Shown piece after piece: positions 26,888-38,035 of a DNA stretch of 38,981 nucleotides. The position numbers and the translations under genes were made by a program. The DNA comes from Acrasis kona (Eukaryota; Heterolobosea; Eutetramitea; Acrasida; Acrasidae): the NCBI GenBank assembly GCA_026419775.2, contig JAOPGA020001379.1:1-38981 (forward strand), given 5' to 3'. How positions within the stretch are numbered: position 1 is the first letter of the stretch; the number at the start of each line of letters is the position of its first letter. The notes below the pieces were generated by a model. That model did no database searches and had not been told where the DNA came from. It was given only the letters and a program-made list of their open reading frames with translations.

Positions 26888-27205
26888 GCAATCGAGTGGA
26901 CCCACGTTCCAAGTCATACGGGTATCAATGAGCTTGCTGACGTCAAGGCCGAAACAGCCAGGAAAAGAGGTAAATTGTACACCAATCCACTTCTTTGTAG
27001 TTCGCAATTACTTATATCTAAACAAATAACGCCTTTCAAAGTGCGTACATATTCTAACCAGTTACCGTATGACAGAGTATGGAATATACATAAGCAAGCA
27101 TGCATCAGTGTATACAATGTGACAAACGATAAAATCTATTCTTTAAATGAACGGGATAATAACCAGGAATATGGCATCATCCCGCGAATGACTTTGTCAC
27201 TCTGA
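26888..27205 (+). mobile_element. LINE-type RNase H C-terminal remnant
   Basis: One frame reads AIEWTHVPSHTGINELADVK, then AETARKRGK, which is the last RNase H motif (WxxxHxGxxGNExAD) of non-LTR retrotransposons, though the usual GN before E is shortened. The frame goes on for about 80 codons to a stop. No other RNase H or reverse-transcriptase motif lies upstream, where the PhoD gene begins, so this is a short 3' remnant. It differs from the LINE at 36240. Confidence 0.5.
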
Positions 27206-28136
27206 ACAATGAAACGAAAAAGACAGTTAAGCAAGACGTTGTTTGTTAGTTTCACCAATAGTTATTCCGGGCTTATATGTTGGTTTTTTATTGAATTCAA
27301 GCTGGTTATATTATGGTATTGGTTAAAAGTTCGTGACGAGTTCTAGAATATCTTTGTAAGAATTTGAATGGTTACAATCTCAGCTTTAATTGATTTAATC
27401 ATCAGATAGATAACAACGAAGAGTAGATCATTTTATAAATTGGTTAGAATTTACTGCAAGTTTTTGTAATCTTGATGTGATGGCCTTAATCAAGGGAAAG
27501 AATTTCCCTCGAAATCTTCTTTTATACAGGGGAGAGTAATCTCTCCCCCAACCTTCTTATATCTGGCGGCAAGTTCTTCGGAAGCTTTGTTTGTGTGAAC
27601 TCCAACTTGTAAGTAGTCGTTTTCTTCATTCTTCTTTTGTAAGAAATGTTGTAGCTGCTACTTCATCTTATCTTGTTTCCTCTTCTTGCTCCTGGCAGCG
27701 TGTTCTTCAGCACTAATGGTCTGTGTTGAGAGAGGCTGTTGATTAATTCATCCTTTGCATTGCTCTGTAGGTAATTGTACTGCTCATTATCATCATGAAT
27801 GTTCACGAAAGTTTGATTTTGTTCTGGTACTCTCTTGTAGTAGTCTTAACCTGGAGTTCCCGATAAGATTTATCTGCGGCGAAGTGGTGCTGAAGTAGTT
27901 CTTTGCGTTGGTTTGATTGTATTTTTTTTTTTGGGTTTTGTCTCACTGTGACCTCGCTATTTATAATCAGTAAGATTATACTTATGGCCTAAACTAAAAT
28001 ACTTATCGGTCGTGTCGTATTTAATAATTATTGTAAGTGCATCACTGCCATTAAATTCTCTTTCCTCTTATCTTCTCTTTGCGCTCCTTCATGTCCACCA
28101 TCAACGAATTTTTGATTACAAGAGTTGTAAGGTGTC
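27206..28136. other. Spacer with a decayed minus-strand coding stretch
   Basis: No intact gene. On the minus strand between about 27910 and 27490 the frames give coding-like pieces: LLQHHFAADKSYRELQVKTT, TFVNIHDDNEQYNYLQSNAK, and ISAEEHAARSKKRKQDKMK followed after a stop by QLQHFLQKKNEENDYL. The basic stretch followed by a coiled-coil-like run recalls a bZIP layout but is not a match. Likely a dead gene. GGGAAAGAATTTCCC and GGGGAGAGTAATCTCTCCCC near 27495-27550 are small hairpins. Confidence 0.3.
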
Positions 28137-29600
28137 ATGCTCCGCACTTCACAGGCGAGAATATTGTCACATTCAATCGTTGGGTCATTTTTATTGAAAC
28201 ACACGTATACATCTATATTCACAAATACAATCCGGACTCCTGAAACAAATTTAAAAGAAAAAGAATCCTTGAAAAATTTTGTTAAAAGCAGTATAGAGGA
28301 AGCGAGTGAGTCCGGTCTTTTGTTCCAAGAAGCAATTCGAAGACTTGTTTATAGTGGAGATTATGACACACCTTTATACACAGTCGAGAATGCGTTCAAA
28401 AAGGGATTAACACCCAGCAGTCGGTTGCTATCCATGTTAATCAATGCTTGCGTGGACAACAGAAGAGTAGATCTTGCGGAAAAGGTTCACGAATTAATAA
28501 CAACAAGCACTCTTAAGCCTGACACTGAATTGTGGAGTGCAATTATCAAAATCGACAATCCGCTATCAATACTCAAAAGAATCAGGGAATTAGGTTGCGA
28601 ACCCAATCCAACCATATATAGAGAAATTATAAGGAGCTGTGCAACGGACCTCCCCAGTAAACATTTTCAAAAATTAGTTAATCTCATTAAAAACGATGAC
28701 ACTAAACTGGACTTTGAAACCTATAATCTTATAATAAATTGTTACGCTTCCAAAGGCTTAACTGAAGAAGCTTTTGATTTACTTGAAGAACTCCATGAAG
28801 TCATGAATATTCCAAGCAGCACATGTTACAATGAGCTTTATGAGCAATTCTTAGCTGTCGGAGACAAGGTAAAAGCAAAAAAGATTTTACACATGATGGT
28901 TGAAGACCACTCCAAACTAAATGACAAAACCTACAACACTATGGTCAAGATGCACGTTATAGAGCGAAACATCCAAAAAGCATTCATCAGCATCGAAGAA
29001 ATGAAGAAGGCCGGGTACGAAATTGACATCTCCACTGTTAAAGAAATTCTCAAAGCGTGCCATACATTGGAAGAAAATGATGTGATATCGATACTTGACT
29101 ACATACATCAAACCCAAGTTACTTTTGATTCTGAGGGATGGACACTTTTCATTGATGCCAACCTACAAATTAAACGCATAGACGAAGCAAAACTTTTATT
29201 CAAGGAAATGGAAGAATCAGGACACGAACCCGACTTTATTAACTACGTCAACATTATACTTGTAAGCTACACGATAGGAGACGAAAAGACTGCTACATTG
29301 TTTTACGAGAAATTACTGAAAAGGAAACTCATAGAGAGTGCTGACGATTGGAATATGATTTTGAGCGTTACCATCAAGAGTGCAAACATTAAAATCATCA
29401 TGGGAGTGTTAAATGATTTTAGAGAAAGTGAACACAAGCCGGATAGAAGTTCATACAGGATGCTTTTGGAAACAAGTCTTCATTTGAATGACAAGTCAAT
29501 GGCCAGAGGAGTTCTTTCTTCAATGTCGAAGGATGAAATTACTGACGATGGTATATGGACACTAGTAGAAAAGTCGAAAGTACTTTCAAGGTTGATATAA
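28137..29600 (+). CDS. Pentatricopeptide repeat (PPR) protein, probably mitochondrial
   Basis: 487 residues, no introns. The N-terminus (MLRTSQARILSHSIVGSFLL) is basic and hydroxylated, fitting a mitochondrial presequence. From about residue 85 the chain is built of ~35-residue helical pairs with PPR wording: LLSMLINACVDNRRVDLAEK, ETYNLIINCYASKGLTEEAF, KTYNTMVKMHVIERNIQKAF, EGWTLFIDANLQIKRIDEAK, NYVNIILVSYTIGDEKTATL. About ten repeats can be counted, several degenerate. PPR proteins bind organellar RNA in a base-specific way and act in processing, stability or translation. The spacing (P-type) and lack of E/DYW domains argue against editing. AATAAA lies about 20 bp after the stop. Confidence 0.9.
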   Translation: MLRTSQARILSHSIVGSFLLKHTYTSIFTNTIRTPETNLKEKESLKNFVKSSIEEASESGLLFQEAIRRLVYSGDYDTPLYTVENAFKKGLTPSSRLLSMLINACVDNRRVDLAEKVHELITTSTLKPDTELWSAIIKIDNPLSILKRIRELGCEPNPTIYREIIRSCATDLPSKHFQKLVNLIKNDDTKLDFETYNLIINCYASKGLTEEAFDLLEELHEVMNIPSSTCYNELYEQFLAVGDKVKAKKILHMMVEDHSKLNDKTYNTMVKMHVIERNIQKAFISIEEMKKAGYEIDISTVKEILKACHTLEENDVISILDYIHQTQVTFDSEGWTLFIDANLQIKRIDEAKLLFKEMEESGHEPDFINYVNIILVSYTIGDEKTATLFYEKLLKRKLIESADDWNMILSVTIKSANIKIIMGVLNDFRESEHKPDRSSYRMLLETSLHLNDKSMARGVLSSMSKDEITDDGIWTLVEKSKVLSRLI

Positions 29601-30027
29601 AAATGTGTGAACGCAATAAAATGATTCTACTTATAAAGTACGATGTTATAACAAAAATTACCTGCGACAGCTAAGGGAATCTTGAATTCTCCACGGCATG
29701 TGCGCTTTCTAGACGCGTCGGAAACATAGATTTTTCGGTCATCGGCTTTCAACCTGATCATTATGTTGTCTATTGGTTGACTCTGAATGAAGCCAGCAAA
29801 GATTGTGGTAGTGTCAACTGGACTATGTTAAATTTTTTGATAAAAATCATTGATCAAGAATTAGTAACATAAACAGTGGGTATTAAACGGTGTTACTTGG
29901 TCCTGCGGATTTCAAGAGGTTACCAAGAAGTCCGTACTATAAAAAAAAAATCGGATATTGTAATTTGACCGAAAAGGAACTCCGCTGAACTTGAAGAAGA
30001 GCGGAGGATGACGTTCCCACCATTAAA
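29601..30027. other. Intergenic stretch with a possible minus-strand exon
   Basis: Holds the PPR 3' end, a candidate minus-strand exon (29662-29822) and the SGNH promoter. An A-run is at 29940. No other feature seen. Confidence 0.4.
29662..29822 (-). CDS. Possible isolated exon, minus strand
   Basis: Between a TAG acceptor-like site (29823-29824) and a GTAATT donor-like site (29661 downwards) the minus strand reads PVDTTTIFAGFIQSQPIDNI, then MIRLKADDRKIYVSDASRKR and TCRGEFKIPLAVA, with good protein-like composition. An upstream TTACTAATTC could be a branch site. I could not find a first exon with a start codon, and the next exon would overlap the PPR gene's end, so this may be a remnant. Confidence 0.25.
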
Positions 30028-30858
30028 ATGTTGTCAAACAAAACTTGTACAAAATATATTGTGCTCATACTAGCAATCCTTTTTACATTAAAAATTAAAC
30101 GCACAACTGCAACAATGGCGAAGACTATTTTATGCTATGGGGATAGTTGGACTTACGGAAACATACATGGCTTGAAGTATGCTGTTAAGAAGTACAACAT
30201 GGCGAAGCAATTCAAGGTAGAATCAGAACACAGATGGGGCAGCGAAGCCAAATACTTCGCAGAGAACCCAAACCTACTCCCCGAGGCGATCTCACACACG
30301 AAAGCCGACTATGTTTTGCTATCACTGGGTGGAAATGACTTTAAAAATATCCTTTGGAAAAAAGACAGGTGGATAGCACCGTGGACAGCCCTAAGCTATA
30401 TCAAACGTGACCTAAGAACAATCCTCAACGCCACATACACCAAACATCCAAACGTTGAAGTCATCATGTATGGTTATGATTTCATGGGTGACATTGAACA
30501 AGACATTTCCCTATCAAGGCTTTTCCCTAGGTACGGTCACTTTATAAGCAGCGCATATAGATGGTTTGGAGTAAGACTAGTAAATTACTATACAAGGAAG
30601 TTAGGAGATGTGCTGCAGGAGCTATCAACAGACTTTGCAAAGCAGGGCCACAACATGAAGTACTATCCACTTTGGGGCACATTACAACACGCTCTCATTC
30701 ACGGAGAAGAATCCCTCACAGGAGATGTGTCTTATTCACTTGCAAAACCAAGTCCACCAAAATACATGAATGATGCGATCCATGCAAACTACAGAGGTTT
30801 TGAATTACTAATGACAAGATTATTCACAAATTATTTCATGAAGGCTTCATCTGCGTAA
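30028..30858 (+). CDS. SGNH/GDSL-family hydrolase, secreted or membrane-anchored
   Basis: 276 residues. A hydrophobic N-terminal helix (IVLILAILFTLKI) is a signal peptide or anchor; Met30 (MAKTILCYGDSWTYG) could be an alternative cytosolic start. Block I is GDSWT with the nucleophile Ser40; block III is LLSLGGNDF with Asn103; block V is MNDAIHANYRGF with Asp249 and His252. The order and spacing fit SGNH esterases, lipases or carbohydrate acetylesterases. Substrate not deducible. The gene ends 24 bp from the end of the large minus-strand gene, with AATAAA directly after the stop. Confidence 0.88.
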   Translation: MLSNKTCTKYIVLILAILFTLKIKRTTATMAKTILCYGDSWTYGNIHGLKYAVKKYNMAKQFKVESEHRWGSEAKYFAENPNLLPEAISHTKADYVLLSLGGNDFKNILWKKDRWIAPWTALSYIKRDLRTILNATYTKHPNVEVIMYGYDFMGDIEQDISLSRLFPRYGHFISSAYRWFGVRLVNYYTRKLGDVLQELSTDFAKQGHNMKYYPLWGTLQHALIHGEESLTGDVSYSLAKPSPPKYMNDAIHANYRGFELLMTRLFTNYFMKASSA

Positions 30859-30882
30859 CAATAAATGTATTTTACACGTAAA

Positions 30883-33800
30883 TTATAAATTTTTATTACG
30901 CCAATCGCTCATTTCAAATAATGAAATATTTCCCATCTTTTGAATCTTACTAAAACGTTTCTTACTAACAGCTATTGAATAGTTTGGAACATTTTCATCG
31001 TTCTCCTCCTCTTGACCAGCCTTTGATACAAACTGTGAGTATTCATCATTGGTAAGGGTCTTATCGTCAATCATGAGACTACTGCGTTGTTTAATATCTT
31101 GATACAAATTCATATGGCTCTTTAGGTTGGTTGTGATTTGTTGTTGGTTCTTGTACTTGTTGTAGTGCTTGTCCATACGATGATCCTTCATCTTCCACTG
31201 CTTCTTGGTCAACATCAACTGAGCTCTTCTCTTCATGTGCTCAGGAGCTTCATAACCAAATATGTTCTTGGCCTTCTTTGGCGAAGGTGTTTGTTGGACA
31301 GTGTTGGATGTAGTACTTGTGGTGGTGGACATCAAGTTGACTTGATGACCGTTGCCATTTTGTTCAATTTGACTTAGTTTGGTGGAAGTGAGAGGAGAGC
31401 TTATCGTGGTGGTTCGTCCTAGAGGACTCTTTTGGTCATTTCTACTAGTACTGGCCTTAACAACATGATTAACAATGAGTTCATCCTCTGGCAAAGAAAA
31501 ACCTTGGTAACCAAATCTGGTCTTGTGGACAAAATCTTTGAGTTTCTTTTTTATTGAATTGTCTTTTCTGACCATTTTATCTTCCTCTGTATTCAAATAC
31601 TCTCTGATTCTTTGCTCTACTGAATTACCGACTCCTTCTTCTGGTTCCTCATCATCATATTCTTGTAAATCACTAGACAATGGCTCTCTATGACTACGGT
31701 CGCCATTCCAAGTGATGGCCTTGTCCATATGATGATTCAACATGATGCTTTCTCTCTTTGTGGGTGGCACCTTGTTATGAGTGACATCCATGCTCTTTAT
31801 CAAGTTTTCCTGTTCATTCAAGGTATGTTCCAGACCATGTATACACTCACACAATTCTATGCTCTCCTGAGCAGAAGAAATGGTTTCCAACATGGTCTGC
31901 ACCTTATCCAAATTGGAATGAAACAAGTAGACCATATTACGCACCAAAGGATCATAAGATTTTAGAGTATTATCGTCTTCCAAACCAACGACAACATTAC
32001 TATTCACACCAATAGCTGCACTCAAAGAAGATGAAGAAAAAGAAGAATCAAACTGTAAGATGGAAGAATTAGTTAGTAGTCTTTGATATCTTTTACGCTC
32101 GTCCAGAGCGTCATCATAACTAAATAACAAACGACTCTCAAAAACAGTATGGTCACATAATTCCTGTAACGCCTCAATCACATCAATCATTTCATTCACC
32201 TTATCTTGAATGGCATCCAATTCAGCTTTATCTAGTATTTGAATCAATGCCAACTCAATTTGTTCCTGTAACATATTATCTGCCATTTCCTCCTTATTGG
32301 GACCTAATGTCAACAAATCCAAATCCATTATTTCTTCCAAAGTAACATCTGCATCATAAACGGTACAAATAATTTTCTCCAATTCCAAATCTTCTTGTTT
32401 ACTGCTCGCTGTTTGATCGTATCGAATCGGCACTAATTTTTTTTTACGACTCGTGGAGGAACTATTGGTGGCCGTAGTGGCAGTACTACCCGTACTACTC
32501 AAATCATCATCTTCCTCAAGTAACGTATATTCGATTCGATTCCAATTCTCGGTCGAATCATTCAGGGGTCTGATTTGATTTCTTGCATTTGTTAACATTT
32601 GATAATCCAAATCTACATATTGTAATTGATTCGATGTATTGTCGTCCGAATGATTATTTTCATTCTCTAGAGTGTTTAAATGCCAAGATACCAAATGAGA
32701 TGGCCATCGCATTGCGTACCAAGTAATTTCTTTTCTCAAAAACTCACACAATGGTTTGCTATTCATCGATCGGTATTTTAAAACCTCATCTAAACTATGC
32801 GCGCATGAATTTGTGAATTGATTGATCACTTCCAAATCTTGTTGCATTGCTGACAGATGACTCATTTTACTAATGTTACAGTACATTTTGTAATTGAGCA
32901 TTTCGAAAAGTGATCCCTTGATCCAAATGTGATTAGCAGGCGTTTCGTCATTCTGTACGAATTCGGTCATGATTAGCACTTGAATGGATCCATTCTCGTC
33001 GATTGGAATTAAATGTTGATCGTATAATTTACCGAGCGATAGTGAATCTAATTGTTGTCGCAATCGTAGAACGGCTCTGTAGAGAAACGACTCTAATCCA
33101 TTTAATGCAAAATCGGGAGTGTAGGATTCGATTTGGTCCGTTCCTTGAAAGAATCGTTGATTGTTCGATAAAAGTTTGTCCTTGATGGTCGATAGGTGGT
33201 TCCATTCCTTATCGGATAATGTGGAATCGTTCCTAATGTGACATGTTGGAATCATGTTTGGATCGTTCACGTCGACGAGTACATGATATCCATCACATCT
33301 CATGGTAAAACGGGCGTATCCAAGGTATAATCCTTTTTTGAGTTTGCGTTTTTGATTGTAACGAATGATTGTGTCTATCCATCTTTGACCTGGAGTGAGT
33401 GATTCTAATGGCGAGAATCCATCAACGCTGGAATCGCTCTTGGGATAATATTCGCACTCTAATGAGTTGACGTTGCTGAATTTGTGCAAGTGTTGTGGAC
33501 GATCGTATGATTTGATGTCCATTAATTCCTTGACAAATACGATCAGACTAATGTTGTGATCCAATTTGATGATTTTGTGATAAACAGTTCCCAAGAATTC
33601 CCATCCTATAATGTTCGATAGTTCATGTGCAGCCTCAACGAAAGCATGTTTAAAAATAGAATCCGGAAATACTGGACTTATTTCTGAACTTTTTTGTAAC
33701 TCTAGCAGAGTACTTCCAAGGTTCTCCTTGAAGTTGAACTGTAACATCCACTGAAACAATTCACTACCTGGACTAAGATCATTTAATTGATAGGATACAA

Positions 33801-35887
33801 CGTTTTTAAGGGGGGCGCTTGGAAGAAAGTGAACGGCATCGTTGGAATTCAAATTACACAATACTTCCTCTCCATGGATGTGTAAAATGCTGGTAGCGTA
33901 GACTTGATGTGGAAGTGACTGCAACAACCTACGTTCGGAGGCAGCTCTCTGCCTCTTTTCGCTTCTTACTTTGATGTTTTCGACTTCCAGTGGGTCCGAT
34001 ACCAAGCGAGTACGGCCCTTCCAATTAAACAAAATATTGGTAAGTTGCGTGATTCTTGTAGCAAGAGCTCCTAACCTGGCACTGTCCTTATATACCGTTG
34101 ATAATGCATGAATGGCGTTGAGTATATTCTCCCGAATGGTACTGACCTGGAGTGATAGGTACGGCGTTTCTACAAAAATCTCCAACATTAAAACAGCAGG
34201 TACTGATTGCTTGTCAGAAAATATCTTTGAGCCTATGCGAGTGGTACTGTCACTCTTTCCATAACAAATGTGTGCACATAATTTGTTAACCAAAATATCT
34301 CTTGTGCGGGGATCTCTCAAGTATTGTTTGAACTTTGCAATCTCATCTTCAAGAACAGAATCGGTCCATGTCTGCAATATATTACTCAAATCGTTATCTA
34401 GGGACTCTATGCCAACACGGTTGTGTCTATGGCGATAGAAATAATCATAACAAAAATCCATAGTGGCAATGGCCATTGGAATGGATAATGTTTGTAACTT
34501 TGGTAGCTCCTCTAGTTTTTTTTGTAATTTATCTCGTAGTTGAGCGGTTGTTGTCCATGTCGTTAATATGCTATCGACCACTAACATGATCCTAATCACA
34601 TTGTTGTGACTAGTCTCTAAAGTATGTAGGTCAAAAGAATTGATTAATGGGTAAGCTGCTTCCATCTTATCGAATCTTGTATTTTTGACAATGACGAATA
34701 ACGCGTGAGCTCCGACAAAGTCGCGAGCTAATACTAACCACTTTGGTTTTCCGCTATTCTTATCTGTTTGTGTTGTGTCGAATACTTTAATAGCTGCGAT
34801 TACTAGAGCTGCTCCCTTTCCAAACTGGCTAAAATACTCTTCTTCAATTTGATCTTCAATTTCTCTACCGAGTGAGTAATCCTTCTTTTCAAAGTAGACT
34901 TTGGAACTTTTATTTGTTAAATTGAAGGTGTTGATCTTTTTAAGATTGCCTGCGGCATAGCTAATTCGATTGCTATGCCGGTAATTGGTTGGAGATTCGC
35001 TACTTTGTAAATCGAGTGACATTTCGTCATCATAGACGGATGCCGTTGAGCCCGTTCTCATGTGCTCAGGTGTCGATGACCTATAGACGGAGGCCAGAAT
35101 AAAATTTGTACTGCTCGCCTTCTTTTTTTTTAATTCTTCGTCGTCAAAACTTGAGTCATCTGACCGAGTATCGTTCTGTGATCCCAAATCGTTCTCCGTT
35201 CCGAGAGTGAAGGGTTGAGTGAAGTCGGTTACAGAATCTGCTTTGACTAAAGGGGTGGGAGATGGTCGCTTCATCTCGGGAACCGATTGTGTTTTTAGTA
35301 CCGGTGCCACTGTCTGTACAGTTCGCTCTGGCACCGCGATAGAGTCTACCTTGTATGCTGATGCATTTTGTTCTATATTTACAATTTCTGGTTGAGTAGG
35401 TGTAGATGGTTGTGATTGTTTGGACTCTACACTAGCGGTATCATCATCCCGAAATGCAGGGGTAGCTGGTGTCGTGGGCGTAGTATTCACAATTTCGACA
35501 GGTAATGTGGGCGTATTTGTTTTATTTTGATCTTCCTGAACATTATTTGTTTCTGATGGCTGAACCGTCTGCTTTTGAACCTGTGCGGGCTGCTCTTGTT
35601 CTGTTCCTTTCGCTATTGACACCGGAACTTGAACAGGTGGTTTTGTTACATTTGATATAGAATCTAAATCCGGTAGCTTCCATGTTGTCACCTTCTTGCT
35701 ATCTGAATAATACGGCTTTCCCTTCTTATTGTCGAAAAAAGCACGATAATGAAACCTACAAAAAAGCTCTTTAGAAATACATATTAATGTTAATTACGAT
35801 ATGTCTCTTTCTCTCCCTACTGGCACGTAATACTTGAGTGAGCCCCTATCAACTCGATTGTATATAGTTGACCCTGATACCACTATT
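30883..35887 (-). CDS. Very large protein with WW-like N-terminal module, 5' end not found
   Basis: A main exon (35755-30883) carries over 1,620 codons; a 42-nt intron (35756-35797, GTAATT...TTGTAG) joins it to a short exon reading YNRVDRGSLKYYVPVGRERD. Across the junction comes RAFFDNKKGKPYYSDSKKVT and TWKLP: a WW-like module with its YY and second W/P but a Tyr in place of the first Trp. Next is a ~200-residue Q/T/P/S-rich region, a large folded-looking middle (about 250-1000; FGKGAALVIAAIKVFDTTQT, PKWLVLARDFVGAHALFVIV), acidic and Ser-rich linkers, a helical stretch and a basic C-terminus (KKQWKMKDHRMDKHYNKYKN). I do not recognise the middle. WW modules bind Pro-rich peptides; a scaffold role is only a guess. 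AATAAA lies just before the stop. No initiator ATG was found for the first exon. Confidence 0.8.
35756..35797 (-). other. Intron in the WW-like module
   Basis: 42-nt GT-AG intron, phase 2. Its presence shows that the main exon continues upstream beyond its first possible start codon. Confidence 0.7.
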
Positions 35888-36239
35888 AATACTTATAGAG
35901 AAGAACAATTATAAACCAATGTACTTTGATCTGGGTATTGATAAGTTGGTGAGGCCATATTTGACCGTCAATCGTTGCCTCCAAGATTTTGAACAATCCG
36001 GTTGACAGGATTTAACAAAAAAACCAATTTCCTTCCCTAGCAACCATATGCAAGGATGTAATAAATATGCGTCGCCATCAAAGACGATTCTGGGAGAATC
36101 ACCAGAGATGCAATAGAGGTACAAAAAGCTTTCACAAAGTCATACCAGGAGTTTCAAAAAATCAAATGTGACCCCTGACATACCAAATGACATTAAAGCA
36201 CTTTTATCCAACACACCAAAACCCTGGGGTAAAAACACC
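35888..36239. other. Gap between the large gene and the LINE fragment
   Basis: Must contain the first exon and promoter of the large minus-strand gene; I could not place them. A plus-strand reading here (YFDLGIDKLVRPYLTVNRCL and later KTILGESPEM) is coding-like but interrupted, and might be upstream LINE sequence. Confidence 0.35.
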
Positions 36240-37137
36240 ATCAACCTCTTCTACCAAAATATCACATCAAAACCGAAAACGGCCTAAATACAATCAATGC
36301 ATATGTAAGAGCAGTGGCAAGAAGGACTATTTTCGGAAACGACATTATTCCATGCACATTGGTCCATAGGGACAGAGAGGAAGGTAGATTAGGTATCTGT
36401 TCCGCCCAGGAAATAGCGGATCTTGGCCGATTGCAGAACACAATTAGATCGCTGAATAACAAATTTATAATCACCAGGCGTACCACCATAAATGAATGCG
36501 AGAAGGCACCGGAGGACATAACTGAAAAATCCAAAAACAAAATATGGGGTGCATTGGCCATTTGTAAAAAATATGGGCTATTTTTATCAAAAGGAACTAA
36601 ATTAAATGCAGTTACCTTTCCACGACAAACCCAAAAAACCTCAAACTGGATTGGAGAAACAATCCCTCGAGTTGAAAGATATGATATTTGGATTGACGGC
36701 TCGTTCGACTTGGAAACAAGAGAAGGAGGAGGAATAGTGTACTACGACCATGCTACAGATACGGAAATTAAAAGGACAAATTTCGCCACCCCTAATATGA
36801 GTAGTTCCACAGAAGCTGAGATGTATACCGCAATTGTCGCAGTGGCAAGCCTACCAAAAAACAGTGCCGCTCTAATAAGAGTGGATAACAGGGCAGCTAG
36901 CCGAATGAAAAGGAACACTAAAATTTGCGACATCTTGGGACGGGCATTCTGGGGCTGGGTAAGAAACTGAATTTATGGGTCAGAATGATGTGGGTGGAAG
37001 GTCACGCCGATGATGAAAGAAACAAGGAAGCGGACGAAGAAAGTAGAGAAGGGAGGGTCCAAAACACGAGAGTCCTAGACACTATACTTAAACGAATTTA
37101 TTTGGACTTGCGAAAATGGAGTATGCCTGAGCATTAA
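36240..37137 (+). mobile_element. 5'-truncated LINE: reverse-transcriptase end plus RNase H
   Basis: The frame starting near 36240 reads NTINAYVRAVARRTIFGNDI, then REEGRLGICSAQEIADLGRL, the form seen at the thumb end of non-LTR reverse transcriptases, and then an RNase H domain: RYDIWIDGSFD (first Asp), MSSSTEAEMYTAIVAVASL (Glu) and ALIRVDNRAASRMKR (second Asp). The last motif, EGHADDERNKEADEESREG, follows in another frame, so at least one frameshift separates it. The palm of the reverse transcriptase and everything before it is absent. RNase-H-bearing LINE clades include I, Tad and R1-like groups; I cannot say which. It lies just upstream of the large gene's 5' end. Confidence 0.7.
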
Positions 37138-37704
37138 ACGAGTGGTTCACAATTTCCTACAGAAGATAAAGAAAACAAACCAAGTGAACCCAGTGTTCAG
37201 CCCAGCAACGCTGCACCGCGCTCAAGTAAAGCACACATGAGAGACATTTGGAGTACCCTACTGTCACCTTTAACGAGTAACACACTTATAAAAGCAAGAG
37301 TGGACGGATTCTACAATATTACAAGGAAAAGCATAATCCAAAAATGCATCGATACAAGCACGAGAAGGTTGTGCAACACTGGAGGAACCTGTACGTAAAA
37401 GAACAGCACCCCACAGTCGTAGTCCGCCTTAAGAAGGGTACAGACACGAAGAAGATAATCGGAAAGCACACCATAGCCCAAACCGAGGTGACATGCGCGG
37501 CGGGAACGAATATTGTCAAATCAAATGGACAGTCGGCTAACACCCCGAGAGAATGCCTGAAATGTTTCATAAAGAAAGGCTTCTCTAGCAATTTAAGAGC
37601 CAGGGAACATGCGGTCCAAAAAGAATTATCCGCGAAATACGAAAGCGACATAAGAATGGACGTGAAGAACTCGGTCTCCGCGAAGGGAAATGCCTACTGT
37701 TTTG
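37138..37704 (+). other. Probable LINE 3' flank or unrelated degenerate coding sequence
   Basis: One plus-strand frame is open from 37344 (YKHEKVVQHWRNLYVKEQHP, then VTCAAGTNIVKSNGQSANTP and RECLKCF) into the leucine-rich repeats. Two CxxC-like pairs could be the cysteine cluster that often follows RNase H in LINEs, but spacing is irregular. Coding status uncertain. Confidence 0.3.
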
Positions 37705-38035
37705 TGGTGATTGCGAACAAATCACCGATCGATGAAGCGTTCGTTCGTCTCGAAGGTATACTTAACCTTGACATGGCAGCTTATCAACAAATCACTAATG
37801 CATCATTTGTTCATCTTGTTGGAATAAATGCTCTCGACATGTGATTTCATGCAAACAAATCACCCACGAGGTATTTTTCACCTCGAAAGGTATACATACT
37901 CTTGAAATGCAGCAATTAGATCAAGTCACAGATGCAGCATTCGTTCACCTCAAAGGGATATACCCTTAACATGAGTAATTGCAAACAAATTACCAATGCA
38001 GCATTTGTTCATCTTAAAGGTATACATTGTGACTG
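37705..38035 (+). pseudogene. Decayed leucine-rich-repeat array, about five 69-bp units
   Basis: Units of about 69 bp (23 codons) recur at 37717, 37787, 37855, ~37919 and 37985. The clearest read QQITNASFVHLVGINALDM and NCKQITNAAFVHLKGI. The consensus C/NxQITxAAFVHLxGIxxLDMS is an AMN1/F-box-type leucine-rich repeat. Frames change along the array, so no full protein is coded here. It abuts the LINE fragment, which suggests a repeat-rich gene family member broken up by insertion. Confidence 0.6.

Noticed and set aside
31500-34900. Several plus-strand ORFs of 60-91 codons across the large minus-strand gene
   Set aside because: Shadows of a continuous 1,600-codon frame on the other strand.
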